From Inia geoffrensis (Eukaryota > Chordata > Mammalia > Artiodactyla > Iniidae): a DNA stretch of 64,000 nt. A program made the translations under genes and the position numbers. Shown one piece after another: positions 46,025 to 56,585 of this stretch. The stretch spans positions 79,973,501 to 80,037,500 of the forward strand of contig CM070903.1 in the NCBI GenBank assembly GCA_036417435.1, written 5' to 3'. The notes under the pieces were generated by a model that worked only from the letters and a program-made list of their open reading frames with translations, did no database searches and was not told where the DNA came from. Position 1 is the first letter of the stretch. Each line of letters starts with the position of its first letter.

Positions 46025-46150
46025 CCGGAGGTGTAGTGGTTATGCAAGACATTTCCCTGCTCTGAACCTCAATGTTTCTACCTGTGAAGTGGGTAGTGTA
46101 ATAATGGCTATACCACAGGGCTGGTGTGGGAATCCAGCAAGATACTGGCC
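46025..46150 (+). repeat. MIR fragment
   Basis: ctctgaacctcaatgtttct, acctgtgaagtgggtagtg and tataccacagggctggtgt match MIR 3' core and tail. Confidence 0.6.
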
Positions 46151-46364
46151 TTAAAAATTATTTCTAAACTCTAAAGTGTTATCCCAATACTACAAATTTC
46201 CAGCCTGCTAGAACTGCTTTCTTTAGCAGTAGAGGTAAATGGTGGAAAGGGCCCCAAAGTGTGAAGTCCAAACCCACACAACTCAATCTTTTTTCCATTT
46301 ATCTTTTGATCTTTAGGGTTCATTAATCTCAGTATAAGCATCTGCTGAGATAGGGACTTACATT
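46151..46364. other. Unique non-coding sequence
   Basis: Nothing recognised. Confidence 0.35.
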
Positions 46365-46445
46365 TTTATTCTTTCATTACTTATTTACTGAATACCTATT
46401 ATATGCTAAACAGTGTTCTAAGCACTGGACATATGAAGGAAAGAA
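46365..46445 (-). repeat. L2-like terminus, antisense
   Basis: tcattacttatttactgaat, acctattatatgctaaacag, tgttctaagcactggacat resemble the antisense L2 end. Confidence 0.5.
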
Positions 46446-46453
46446 AAAAATAG

Positions 46454-46490
46454 TAAAAATAATAATAACAACAACAACAACAATAAATAC
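46454..46490 (+). repeat. (AAT)/(AAC) microsatellite
   Basis: aaaataataataacaacaac followed by aacaacaataaa. Confidence 0.9.
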
Positions 46491-46745
46491 CCAGTATTCC
46501 TTGAGCATTGTCTACGTTCCAGGCTCTGTATTAAGCAGCTGACATGCACTCCCACATTTAATCTTTTTAACACAATAGGAGTTGGGCATATTTATTAACT
46601 TCATATCGCGGATGAGAAAACTAAGACTTGAAGACATTCAGTAATTTGCCCAAAGTCACACAGTAAGTGGCAAAGCCAGGGCTAGAACTAGGACTGCCGC
46701 AGGCTGCCTGTCCCTAAAGCCTGTACGGTCACCACCGTACTAGAG
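46491..46745 (-). repeat. MIR-family SINE
   Basis: Antisense MIR almost complete: ccttgagcattgtctacg, ccaggctctgtattaagc, cccacatttaatctttttaa, gatgagaaaactaagac, agtaatttgcccaaagtcac, acagtaagtggcaaagccag, tagaactaggactgcc. Confidence 0.85.
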
Positions 46746-47034
46746 TGCCGCAGTGGACAGACAGTACCCTTCCTCTCACAGCACTTGCAGATTAACCGAG
46801 GGTGCAGACAGGTCGTCGGGCAATGACAGTAATTGCCCCCGTGGGGAGCACCTGGGGAGAGCAACCCCTCTCAGGCAGGGGAACATGCAGGCCTGCTGCC
46901 CTGTGCCTGCTGGCCAGAATCTGAGACAGAAGACAGTGCCTGACTCTAACCGGATACTTTCAGGACGGAATATTTTCCTCTGAAATGGTTACAACCTTTT
47001 AGATCTAATCATACTACTACCCCCTCACGTTTCT
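46746..47034. other. Unique non-coding sequence
   Basis: Relatively GC-rich, no gene recognised. Confidence 0.35.
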
Positions 47035-47235
47035 GTAGGGCTTCATGTTTCTGACCTCTGTTTACAAGGTATTTTACACTCATGATCTCACTTGATCCCA
47101 CAGTGATGTAAGATGGGCAGGGCTGGGACAGTTAGCTCCATTTTACAGCTAAGAAAACGGAGGCCCTGAGAGAGAAGGGTCCCAAGTCATTCCAAGTAGA
47201 AGACCGGGACTTCAAACTAAATCATCAGACTCAAG
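47035..47235 (-). repeat. MIR-family SINE
   Basis: caaggtattttacactcatg, atctcacttgatcccacagt, ctccattttacagctaagaa, aacggaggccctgagagag, cccaagtcattccaagtag match antisense MIR. Confidence 0.75.
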
Positions 47236-48464
47236 TCCAGGCTCCACCTAATACCATCTATCATCTTGGTCCAGAAGATGTGACAAATTGAATTACCTCT
47301 CTTGTCAAACCTGCAGATGTGTTACAATAGACCTCAGAGTAGGGTTTTGAAGTTCTGCTTTCCATAAACGTATACTTTTTTTAGGTAAAGCTACTTTGTA
47401 GTTATAGAGTGTCTTCTGTTACTTCTAAACACTTTCAGCCTCAGAGTTCAGAGAATTTTGTACCCCCAGGATTACTTAGCCATTAACTTTGATTTCCCCT
47501 GACCTTGTCTAATGTGATCATCTAATGTGATCACCTTAGCAATTTTAAAACATTGCTGATCACAGTACATATCACTTAGGGATGCCTGGCACACACAGAG
47601 CACATCAGTATCAGAAATGCACTGTAGTTATTCTCTGGGGCAAGGAGATCCCTCCAAGCAGATTCTTCCATGGGCCTGAGCTTAAGAATAGCATTAGGAT
47701 ATGAAATTGATTTCCAAGTATCATAAAAAAGTCTTCAGAGACTTTGAACACATTTTCTACTTGCTGAATATAGTCAATATAGTTTTAAATACCAGAATAT
47801 GTTATTTATTTCCACCATTTCTCTCTCCCTCTTTCCCTTCTTCCCCAAAAGGCACCCAGCCATCTTGCCAGGGGAAACTCCATGCAGGCTGCCACTTTTA
47901 TAGTGATTAACACTTGGTAAGGACAAAAATTATTACCACTGACTCCTATGTGTCTTAGTAGTTACGAAGGATAAGAAGGTGATGAATGAGGGGGTTCTAT
48001 ATAGAGGTCTGAAAGCTATTAATGTAAATTTAAGGCTCTTTCTCTTCTAAATCTTATCCAGGATTGTTCATGTAACCAAACATCCTTGAGTTTGATTTCT
48101 GTTGGTCCTGGGCATGTCGGAGAGTTTCTGGAATAACCAAGCTGAACCGCAGATTTCTTTTCTTAGGAGACTTAGGTTGAAATACTTTGTTATTCATCAA
48201 ACTCAAAATTTGAATATGTGATCTGAAATGTATAAGTATCTTTACAGTGACAACAGAGCAGAAATCCAATGCAACCTGTAAAACCCTGGGCATATGATGA
48301 TTGCCAGGAGGAGAGGGTGTGGAAGGGAAGGTCCAGCCAGACTGCAATCTGAACGCATATCTGGAGGACTCAAGGCTACTAGGGCAAGCCACTAGACATT
48401 GTAACCACGTAACTGAGGACTGCCGAAATCGCTACTCTGTCCTCCAAAGCTATCCTTTGAAAAG
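47236..48464. other. Unique non-coding sequence
   Basis: A direct repeat of tctaatgtgatca occurs at 47507-47519 and 47520-47532. No gene or repeat family recognised. Reading frames are short. Confidence 0.4.
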
Positions 48465-48806
48465 AGCACAGCTCTGATCGTGGTACTCAGCAGTTCAAAA
48501 TTCATCCCTTTCCATCTAACTCCAGAGTGGTCCATGTTGTTTGTCGCAGATGTGATTCCCTCCACCTGGAATGCCCCTCTCAGACTTTTTCTCCCTGGAA
48601 AACTCTTACATCCTGATCTCCAGCAAGCTCAAATGTCACCCGCTCTGAGAACTCTTCCCTAACTACCAGTACAGTTAGTTGTTCCTGCCTCTGTGCCCCC
48701 TTAGCACTTTGTACATACCTCCAGGCTAGAAGTAACTGTTGCATTGTAATTTTTTATAGGTCTCTCTCCTTGGCTACGTTAGACTAATATCATACCATAT
48801 ATATAT

Positions 48807-48864
<58 letters not shown>

Positions 48865-48930
48865 CTCAGTGTCATACACAATGGCTGACACATAACAGGC
48901 ACTTAAATGTTCGATGAAAGAAAGAAAAGA
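48465..48930 (+). repeat. L2 LINE 3' end, interrupted by a TA repeat
   Basis: cctccacctggaatgcccct, agcaagctcaaatgtcaccc, gctctgagaactcttcccta, gcactttgtacatacctcc, then after the TA repeat ctcagtgtcatacacaatgg and ctgacacataacaggcact with an aatgttcgatgaaag end. Order fits one L2. Confidence 0.78.
48793..48861. repeat. (TA)n microsatellite with an 18-bp palindrome
   Basis: taccatatatatatggta (48793-48810) is a perfect palindrome, directly followed by about 26 TA units to 48861. The tract is strongly self-complementary. Confidence 0.97.
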
Positions 48931-49050
48931 GAAAAAAGGAAGAAAGAGAAGAAATCAGGGAGGAAGGAAAGGAATGGAGAGGTGGAAGGGAGGGAAAGAA
49001 AGGAGAATGAAGGAGGGAGAAGGAAACAGAAGAAAGAATGAAAGGAACTC
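48918..49050 (+). repeat. GAAA/GGAA-rich low-complexity tract
   Basis: gaaagaaagaaaagagaaaa then gggaggaaggaaaggaatgg and similar; purine-rich throughout. Confidence 0.85.
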
Positions 49051-49139
49051 TGTTTTCCCAACTGATAATCCTGTGAAATAGGAATAATCTCTCTTCCTTC
49101 TTTGCAGATATGAAGAATCCATATTTATTTCACATTCTC

Positions 49140-49570
49140 TCAATTAAGTTGCTCATTTGGATCTGCTAAGACATTTATTGATTCTTGGTTTTCTATTGAT
49201 TCTGAAGAGGTCCTTAGGAAGATGTGATAAGTGTAGAAAAGATAAATAAGTGTACAACTAATAAACTCTAGATTACATAAGCAAACATTACTTAATTACA
49301 TTCCTATTAATACACAGACTCTGTAATGAATTTTGAGGCATTTAATTATCAATCTGACAAGATAATCTAGGGGTAGTCGATGATTATACCAGTAAATTGT
49401 TTTAAAAAAATCACTGACAATTATTAAGTCTTGTAACAGACATCAAATTAACTTGCTGGAGCTGTCTGGTTAAATAGGCAGCAGTTAATTATGAGGTACT
49501 TACACATGCCTCACATTTTAATGTGCAAGCCTTTTAAATTGTGTAACGTCGAAAATGTTGTGTAAGGGAA
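49140..49570. promoter_or_regulatory. Candidate conserved non-coding element
   Basis: A 430-base block free of repeats. It carries many ATTA/TAAT and TGATTA-like motifs (attacttaattacattccta, gcatttaattatcaatctg, gcagcagttaattatgagg) and balanced short words. Blocks of this kind often are deeply conserved enhancers, but that is inference. Confidence 0.4.
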
Positions 49571-49795
49571 CAGTTTACCCATGGGGAATATTCCTGTTCT
49601 GTGCAGTGTGGCCACTGGACAGCAGGAGCATTATCTGTGATGTCCAGTCTGGCTTGTCCCACTTTTCATCTTGGAACAGAAAGACAGAACTCTCTGAGAA
49701 ACAATGATTGTCATATGCAGTCCGGCCTCTGGGGCCATTCAAACTCTCTCTCTCAAAAGGAGCGATGGAAAAGTGGTCACTTGACAAAAGTTTAG
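49571..49795. other. Unique non-coding sequence
   Basis: Nothing recognised. Confidence 0.35.
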
Positions 49796-49920
49796 GATAA
49801 TAGTGGTAACATTTGCCACCTTATGAGCACCAGCTATGGGCCAGACACCATGCAAGATGCTTTATATGGACTATCTCTTTTACGGTCAAAAGGTAGAAAA
49901 TCCCATCAATAGGCAGGTTT
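49796..49920 (-). repeat. MIR fragment
   Basis: ataatagtggtaacatttgc, gagcaccagctatgggccag, caagatgctttatatggac match antisense MIR. Confidence 0.7.
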
Positions 49921-50355
49921 CCCTCGGAACGCTTAGTGGAGGAGGAGGTATAAGAAATTACACGTACCAGGCTACTGAGATGACTTCATCTTAGCTCAAA
50001 AGAAGGCTGCTGGCCACAAGGTCTGGAACCAGACACAGAGCAATGGTCCCAGGGTTGAAGACATAAACGCAGCCAAAGATCATTTACTTTTCAGGAATCC
50101 CAAGTACCTGTTTTTCCAACTCTTCTCCAACCTGGATTCTGTGGTCCCAGGAGACACCTATTTCCCCATGGCTGGGCCACTTTGTATTTAATGAGCAGAG
50201 AAAAGGTGAGACTTTATAAAGCATCTTTATTCTGACCCTCACAGTTCCAGATTTGACATTCTTTCTGGGGACTGACTTATTCACCCTATACCTTACTATC
50301 ATCAAAACCCACAAACTAAACACTGGCACAAAATAAACACTCAAGAGAGTATTTC
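49921..50355. other. Unique non-coding sequence
   Basis: Nothing recognised. Confidence 0.35.
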
Positions 50356-50456
50356 TTGAATTGAAATGAATTGAACTGAATAGGATTGGATTGGATTGGA
50401 CTGGATGGGCCTGCATTGGATTGCAATCCACCGGACTGGACTAATGGAATTGAACC
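50356..50456 (+). repeat. Degenerate pentamer repeat (TTGRA)n
   Basis: From 50356 the sequence keeps a 5-base register: ttgaa, ttgaa, atgaa, ttgaa, ctgaa, tagga, ttgga (three times), ctgga, then degenerates to about 50456. Confidence 0.9.
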
Positions 50457-50539
50457 TTGTAAGGAAGGAGAACAGACTCTAGAACCTGTGTTTCTTTACT
50501 TTTAGGCCAAGGCACTTTCACTAATAATAAAGCAGCATG
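50457..50539. other. Unique non-coding sequence
   Basis: Nothing recognised. Confidence 0.3.
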
Positions 50540-50785
50540 AGAACTATGCAGGGACTCTGTTGTCAGACTACAAAGTCCTAAATTAAAAGTTCTAAGTTCC
50601 TAAGTGGTGATCGGTGCCACCACTTATCAGCTCCGTGATGTAGGGTAAATTCCTTAATCTCCTTGTACCTCCCTGAGTAAAGCTAGGACAATCGTTGTAC
50701 CTACTTTATAGTACTGCTATGAAGATCTATTCAATTAGGTCCTTGGAATAATGCCTGGCACATAGAATGCACTATATAAATGTTT
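50540..50785 (+). repeat. MIR-family SINE
   Basis: cttatcagctccgtgatgta, gggtaaattccttaatctcc, cttgtacctccctgagtaa, atagtactgctatgaagatc, ggaataatgcctggcacat match MIR from B-box region to 3' end. Confidence 0.75.
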
Positions 50786-50814
50786 TTAAAATAAAAATAA
50801 TTTTTAAAAAATCA

Positions 50815-51025
50815 TCATTTTGAATTGTATTCCACTTTACATTTTACATAGCCCTTTCACATATGGCAACTCACATCACAGATGCATTGGAAGGATTATC
50901 CCTATTAATCCCCATTTTGCGAATAAGAAAACCAAGGCTCATAAAAGCAAGTGCAGATCAAGAAGTCAAGCAGAACGTAAATAGTCATAGGACTTGAGCC
51001 CAGTTCTGTCTTATTTAAGGCATAT
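50815..51025 (-). repeat. MIR-family SINE
   Basis: catagccctttcacatatgg, ttaatccccattttgcgaat, aagaaaaccaaggctcataa and agtcataggacttgagccca match antisense MIR. Confidence 0.65.
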
Positions 51026-51204
51026 TTTCAGTTCAGTTCAGTATGATATCCCTGATAGTTTTCATATGTAGTCCTGACTGCAGTGTATGCTGTTAGTTGC
51101 CTGATAGGCAAGAGTTAAGTAAAGTCATAGCATCCTCAGTGTTATTGGAATAGCATTTTTCTTACCCAGGACTCAGCAAAGCAAAGGATTGCAGCCTGGA
51201 CTAA
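51026..51204. other. Unique non-coding sequence
   Basis: Nothing recognised. Confidence 0.35.
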
Positions 51205-51565
51205 GGTGAAAGGTCTGTGATGCAGTGTGATAGAAATAGCTCCACTGAAGGAGTCAGGAAACCTGAATTCTGGCCTTGACTCAACCACTAACTTTTGTCA
51301 TACTGATAACTAAGATTGATTGAGGGCTTACTCTGTGCCATGCACTATATTCATATCTTTTAAACCTCACAGCAAACTGTGGGCATACAGACTTTTATTA
51401 TTCCATTTTTCAGGTGAGGAAACCAAGGTATAGAGTAAATAAGTAACCTGTTCAGGTCTAATTGCTAGTAAGTGCCATAATAAATCTTATTTGTAGAATG
51501 AGGGCATTAGACCACTATGACCTCAAAGGTACTTTCCAACCCAGTCCATCCATAATTCAGGGAGT
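51205..51565 (+). repeat. MIR copy interrupted by an antisense MIR
   Basis: Sense MIR 5' part (gtgtgatagaaatagctcca to ccactaacttttgtc, 51218-51300) and 3' part (tgtagaatgagggcattaga, tgacctcaaaggtactttcc, 51490-51545) flank an antisense MIR at 51302-51482. Confidence 0.65.
51302..51482 (-). mobile_element. MIR nested in an opposite MIR
   Basis: gattgagggcttactctgtg, ccatgcactatattcatatc, taaacctcacagcaaactgt, caggtgaggaaaccaaggta, attgctagtaagtgcc are in antisense MIR order. Confidence 0.7.
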
Positions 51566-51785
51566 TCTTGCCTCATCCTCAGTCCCCTGGGAGGTAATTC
51601 TGTGGTTCTGAGCAACGCTACATCAAACCTCAGACATCTCAAGGTCTCCCAAGACACGAAGGTTGAAAAACTGGTGAATTGTTGCATAACGTGGGATTTT
51701 TCTAATCATTGAAAGAATGAAACTTAAGTGAAAAATAGTCAGAAAATAAAAAACCCAACTCTCCCCCAGCTTACCAATTTCATGT
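51566..51785. other. Unique non-coding sequence
   Basis: Nothing recognised. Confidence 0.35.
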
Positions 51786-52110
51786 ATACATTTATTATAT
51801 TTGTAATCATGAAGTTCATTCCATTTTGCATTTTTCTTTCTTCCCTTAATTTACGATCACATTTTTCTAATAATTATGGCTAAAATTCTTCATAATTATC
51901 ATTTTCATGACTATATAAACAATCAGCAATAACTACCAGATGATATTTGACCAAAATATCATAATAAAATGATTACCCCTTTGCAAAATTATTTAAGCAG
52001 TTTCGGGCGTAGTTTTTTAAATATATCATGCTGCAATGAACCTCTTTGTGCAGTTCATTTTTCTCCTCAGATATGTTGTTTCTATAGCATACATTGCCCA
52101 GAGGGCAAAG
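51786..52110 (-). repeat. Possible old repeat fragment, antisense
   Basis: AT-rich block with atcatgctgcaatgaacctc and tttgtgcagttcatttttc, recalling an antisense segment shared by several old LINE and DNA elements. Assignment is weak. Confidence 0.3.
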
Positions 52111-52839
52111 GCTAAGCAAAAGGCGTACCTATGTTTGTGGCTCATACACTCTGTAAAGACAGAGTGTAATGTTGATAGTGACCACAGATGGCCCTGCATT
52201 GATGAAATCTTAAGACAATGAACAGTGAGTCTGGTTCCAGATTTTGAGTGAGTATTACTGGTTTGCTAAGGTGAGCAAACATTAAGTTAATAGAGGTTTT
52301 GAATGCTGAATTCTCGGTGCCTGACTTCAAAGGGGGAAAGGTCTGTAAGAAGTGCTTACAAGAAACAGACTTACAGGAGTAAAATGAGATTTTATGGGAC
52401 GTTTAAAAAGGCCAAACCTTCAAGACAGTAGTACTCAGGAGACATAAGCAAACCAGTTCTCTTGGACCCCGCTGGGATTTTTTTATCTTAATACTAAAGG
52501 AACACACTGCCATCAGTGTCACCTAATCAGAAAATGTGGTTAAAGTTGGGAATCAGCTGATATATTTTAACTTAAGACATTCATTTGCCAGTCAGTAGGC
52601 CAAGTCCTTTCTCTAAGCATACCTTTTCCAATTCCAGAGTTCCTTCTCATTTTTCTTGACTAAACCACTCCCATAGCATATACTCCATTATTTCCAGTTT
52701 CAGGTGTTTTTGTTTTTATTTTGTCTGCTTTTGTTTTATTTGTCTTAATGGAGGAAATCTTTAAAAACTTGCAGAATTCTTCTAGATTTTAATTTTTGTC
52801 ATCCTTTACAGTTGTTTCACCCACAGGTTGACTATAGAG
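52111..52839. other. Unique non-coding sequence
   Basis: Nothing recognised. Frames are short. Confidence 0.4.
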
Positions 52840-53000
52840 TATTTTTTGGCAACTCATCCCCTTTAAGCCTTTCCAAAGCAATTAATTATCGTTGAAACAA
52901 TCTATTTTCACACTCGTACTTTATTTGTTTGCATAATATTTAAGTTATATAATTACATTAACTAATACAATTGGCATAAATAAGTTTGGGGGGACAAGGT
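52840..53000. promoter_or_regulatory. Candidate conserved non-coding element
   Basis: TAAT-rich block without repeat signature: aaagcaattaattatcgttg, tttgtttgcataatatttaa, acattaactaatacaattgg. Contains an octamer-like TTTGCAT near 52930. Conservation is unknown. Confidence 0.3.
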
Positions 53001-53639
53001 CAACTGACCCTTGGTAAGCATACAGTTCAACTGTTGGGAGGAGATGGGCACAGGACACCAGAGAGCAGCCTCACAGCCATGAGTATTTAGTGTGCTGTGG
53101 GCACCTGTCAGAATGCTTTACAAAGGGAACTGAGGGCTTCCGTCAGCTAAGTGGGAGTTACATCTACTGACTAATGAGTGTTCCTCAACATGGAAGAGAA
53201 GGAGAGAATGAGAACTGAATTCCTGGACCCTGAATGTAGAAGCAGTGTATATCTGCTGTCTCCATGCCAACAAGGGGCTAAAGAGACACTAAGTGTAACT
53301 CTATGAAAACAGTTAGAGCTTACGTCCTTCACTTTCTTGGAAACCTAATTCTAAGGTTAACTTGGCGATCTGTATGAATTTTGGGGTGATCCTAGACCCT
53401 TCTGGTGAAATCTAAGGAGGTTTTTTGCTCTCTCTCCAAGAAAATTCACAGAATCGTTAACAACTACATGCAACTTCAGAAAGCTCATAGATCTCCTGGT
53501 GCAGCCTGATCCTATAGGATTCTGAAGATCCCCAAATAGGGATTACTATTCTAAAAGGGAGGAGTGCTTTTGTAATGGTAAGAGTGCCACCATTTGGGAG
53601 GAACTCTGTGCCAAAATACAATGTACACTTGAAAATCGT
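53001..53639. other. Unique non-coding sequence
   Basis: Nothing recognised. Confidence 0.4.
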
Positions 53640-53770
53640 AAACATTAGCTCTGGACCAGCCCTTAGAGATCACGTAGTTTCCCTCATCTTAATAACTTGG
53701 GGCTCAGAAAGGGCAGCAGTTTGTCTGAAGTCGTCTGTCCATGAAACAGTGCTCAGAACAGAATAAATTA
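53640..53770 (-). repeat. MIR-like fragment (weak)
   Basis: ccagcccttagagatcacgt, cctcatcttaataacttggg, ctcagaaagggcagcagttt resemble antisense MIR-type sequence. Confidence 0.35.
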
Positions 53771-54830
53771 CTTTTCTGTACTCTACTAGCTTAAGAAAAT
53801 AACCTCTCCAATGGCTAGTGAACAGGGCCATAGGCTCATTTGAAGTCTAAATATCTGGCCAGAGTCCATCGTCCAGATTCACTGAAGGTGAGAGATCCTG
53901 GAAGGTGTAAGAATTGGATCCTGAAACTAGAGCACCAGCAAAAGATCCTGGGCTCCACTTCAAGCTTTACTACAAAGTCACTGATGCTGGAAGTCATTTC
54001 TATTCATGTTTAATTAGTCCCATTAGATAGTCTGACTAGGAAATTTCTAAGATTCATTACCAATTCCCAAAAAGAAGTCTGGGTTTTCCTCCTTTTCTTG
54101 GCCTTTTTTCCCTTTCGCACAACCCAGAGATGATGGCCACTAGGGGTCAGACTTGCAAGAAAGAGCCCAAGTCTTGGTTTTGGTTTTTGTTTTTTTAAAA
54201 TGGGAGAAAATGAGAGATCTCTAGCCTGGCAAGTAGCACCACGTTTAAACTCTTTCAACATGGGAGACTCTATTATATTCTTAAGACTTCTAAGAAACAG
54301 AAGTTTCCACAACCTTCTCTTCCAAGAAAGTCTTCCTTAATAAGTTAACGTAGATCTCTCAAATATAATTTGAATCTCTTACTGCAGTGCTTCAGTGGAT
54401 ACTGGTAATTCCTGGCTGCTATCCTCTGGGTAAGATGCATGTTCTTCTGAGCAAGCACCAGTTTATGACTCACTCTTTCAATAAATAGCACCTAACCACC
54501 TGACACTGTTCACAGGATACACAGACATGGACCAGCCCTCAGAGAGTTTTGATGATCTCCAACATCTCTGGTGTTGGCTCTAAAGTTCAGTGATGAAATG
54601 AGATTACGTGTCATTTTCTTAGGTAGGGCCTCATTTTACACTTTTCAAAATAGAGGAGTCACAGTAAATGTCCCTTAAGACTCTTTCATGTCTATGGCTG
54701 TAGGATCCTATGGTTCTACTTGCTGGGCTATTCTAATCCTTGTAGCCTTCTTTCAGAATTCTTTCTTTCAACCATCTTAATTATGCTTTATACTTTGTTT
54801 CCCCTCAAAACGTGTCCATATTTTATGCCT
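53771..54830. other. Unique non-coding sequence
   Basis: Includes ggccactaggggtcag (54134-54149), close to a CTCF motif but with one core mismatch. No gene or repeat. Confidence 0.4.
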
Positions 54831-55010
54831 CAGATGCACCTTTTCTCTAAGTATTCTTCTCACCCAGAGTTTACCATCTGCACTCATGTTCCAGGCTCTG
54901 TTCACCTAGGAGCACAGAGGGTGCCCTGGCAGAAGGAGAGCTCAGACGCATGCTCCTCAGCTGGACACAGCACAAGACCCTCAGCCTCTTCCCATCCCAC
55001 AAGGAGCTTA
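54831..55010 (-). repeat. L2-like fragment (weak)
   Basis: catgttccaggctctgttca and catcccacaaggagcttagt resemble the antisense L2 sequence (gtgccaggcactg, caaggagcttacag). Confidence 0.35.
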
Positions 55011-55088
55011 GTTTAGTTGTTGTCTTGTTTTTAAAATACTTGTTCTATATTATAAAGTCTCTGTATATGTGTAAAAATTTCAACCAAT
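55011..55088. other. Unique non-coding sequence
   Basis: AATAAA at about 55086-55091 is present but there is no evidence of a transcript. Confidence 0.3.
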
Positions 55089-55101
55089 AAAAAAGTGTCT
55101 A

Positions 55102-55305
55102 GGGCTTCCCTGGTGGCACAGTGGTTGAGGGTCCGCCTGCCGATGCAGGGGATACAGGTTCATGCCCCGGTCCAGGAGGATCCCACATGCCGCGGAGCGG
55201 CTGGGCCCATGAGCCATGGCCGCTGAGCCTGCGTGTCCGGAGCCTGTGCTCCGCAACGGGAGAGGCCACAACAGTGAGAGGCCCGCGTACCGCAAAAAAA
55301 AAAAA
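55102..55305 (+). mobile_element. CHR-type SINE
   Basis: Head gggcttccctggtggcacag, segment gagcctgtgctccgcaacgg and A-tail. Duplication aaaaaagtgtcta (55089-55101) matches 55306-55318 with two changes. Confidence 0.94.
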
Positions 55306-55318
55306 AAAAAAGTACCTA

Positions 55319-55509
55319 CATTCAAGAATAAAATTTCCCATTTCTTCCTCTTGCTCCAATTGCATGTCTCATAGCTAAAGACTATAAACAGTTTGGTGAC
55401 TTTACCTCCGTATTTTTTCTTTTGTACACACACAAGCAAGCTTTTTGTTTTTACCAATTCAGAATTCTCAAGGAGGTATGCGCACCACTTACTAAAGATA
55501 GCTTTTTAG
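55319..55509. other. Unique non-coding sequence
   Basis: Nothing recognised. Confidence 0.35.
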
Positions 55510-55880
55510 TGGGAATGAACAAACTGCCAATACATGCAGTAACAAGAATGAGTAACTGAAAACATTATATTGAATGAAATTAGACTTATACAGACATGTA
55601 CATACTATATTATTCCATTTATATGAAGTTCTAGAACAGGTCAAACTAATCTATGGTGAAAAAAATCAGAATAGAGTTTCTCCCTAGTTGGGGAAGACAG
55701 GGATTGACTGGGACGGGACATGTGAGAACCTTAAAGGGTGATGTTAATATGCTATATATCCTAGTAGCAGTTTGGGATACACAGATGTACCAGTTGTCAA
55801 AATTCAGTGAATGTGTAATTAAGACTGTTCATTTCATTGTATATAAATGTATATTAAAAGAAAAAAGTCAACAAATATTG
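55510..55880 (+). repeat. Old L1M 3' end
   Basis: atattattccatttatatga, agttctagaacaggtcaaac, taatctatggtgaaaaaaat, gggattgactgggacgggac, atgctatatatcctagtagc, ending ttcattgtatataaatgtat, follow an old L1 3' UTR. Confidence 0.75.
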
Positions 55881-56115
55881 ATCTCTAGCTAATGATATTC
55901 ATGCTGAAGAATTTAAGAAGTGTACTGTTATCTGCAAATTACTTTGAAATACATAAAGTTGGACTGATGGATAAAGGAATGGATAACCAGATAAATGATA
56001 AAGCAAGTTGGTAAAATGTTAATGGTAGAATCTAAGAAGTGGATATATGGGTGTTATGAAATTATTTCATCTTTGCTGTAGGTTTAAATTTTTTCACAAT
56101 AGATGGAAAAAAAGA
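55881..56115 (+). repeat. Old L1M-like 3' fragment
   Basis: gtgttatgaaattatttcat, ctttgctgtaggtttaaatt, ttttcacaatag resemble a second L1M 3' end directly after the first. Confidence 0.45.
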
Positions 56116-56324
56116 GTGCCTTAAAATTTTTTTAAACATACAGATAGAATAGACTATTATTGATAATTGATTATTATTACTGATAATAAAGATAAGTCAT
56201 CACATTTTTGAGCCCTTAAGAAATAGCATAAAAGCGAGAGGCCCAATGCTGTCCTCTAGATCCTCACAAATTAGTAGCTACATCATTCACATAGGCTCCA
56301 GGAAGAAGAAAAAACTCTCAGGAA
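56116..56324. other. Unique AT-rich non-coding sequence
   Basis: ATTATTATT-type low complexity near 56155-56190; no gene. Confidence 0.4.
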
Positions 56325-56585
56325 ATAATAGTAATAGCTATGATATATTGGACATTCCTGCTATAAACTTCAAATGCATTATGTTGCTAAATCCTTTCAC
56401 TGTGAAAAATATTAGTTTTCCTATTTTAAGGAAAAACACGATAATAAGGCTTGGACTTAAGGCAACTAATTCAAAATCACATGACCAGTGAATGGCTGGG
56501 CCAGGATTAAAATTGAGTCTTACATAACCCCAAAGCCCATGTTCTGCTCACTGGAATACACTCTCTCTCACACAATGCCCCTCCT
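56325..56585 (-). repeat. MIR-family SINE
   Basis: ataatagtaatagctatgat, tgttgctaaatcctttcac, aaggcaactaattcaaaatc, acatgaccagtgaatggct, gggccaggattaaaattgag, cccatgttctgctcactgga match antisense MIR. Confidence 0.75.

Noticed and set aside
54134..54149. Second CTCF site
   Set aside because: ggccactaggggtcag has a mismatch in the core GGC triplet, so the match is weaker than at 58308.
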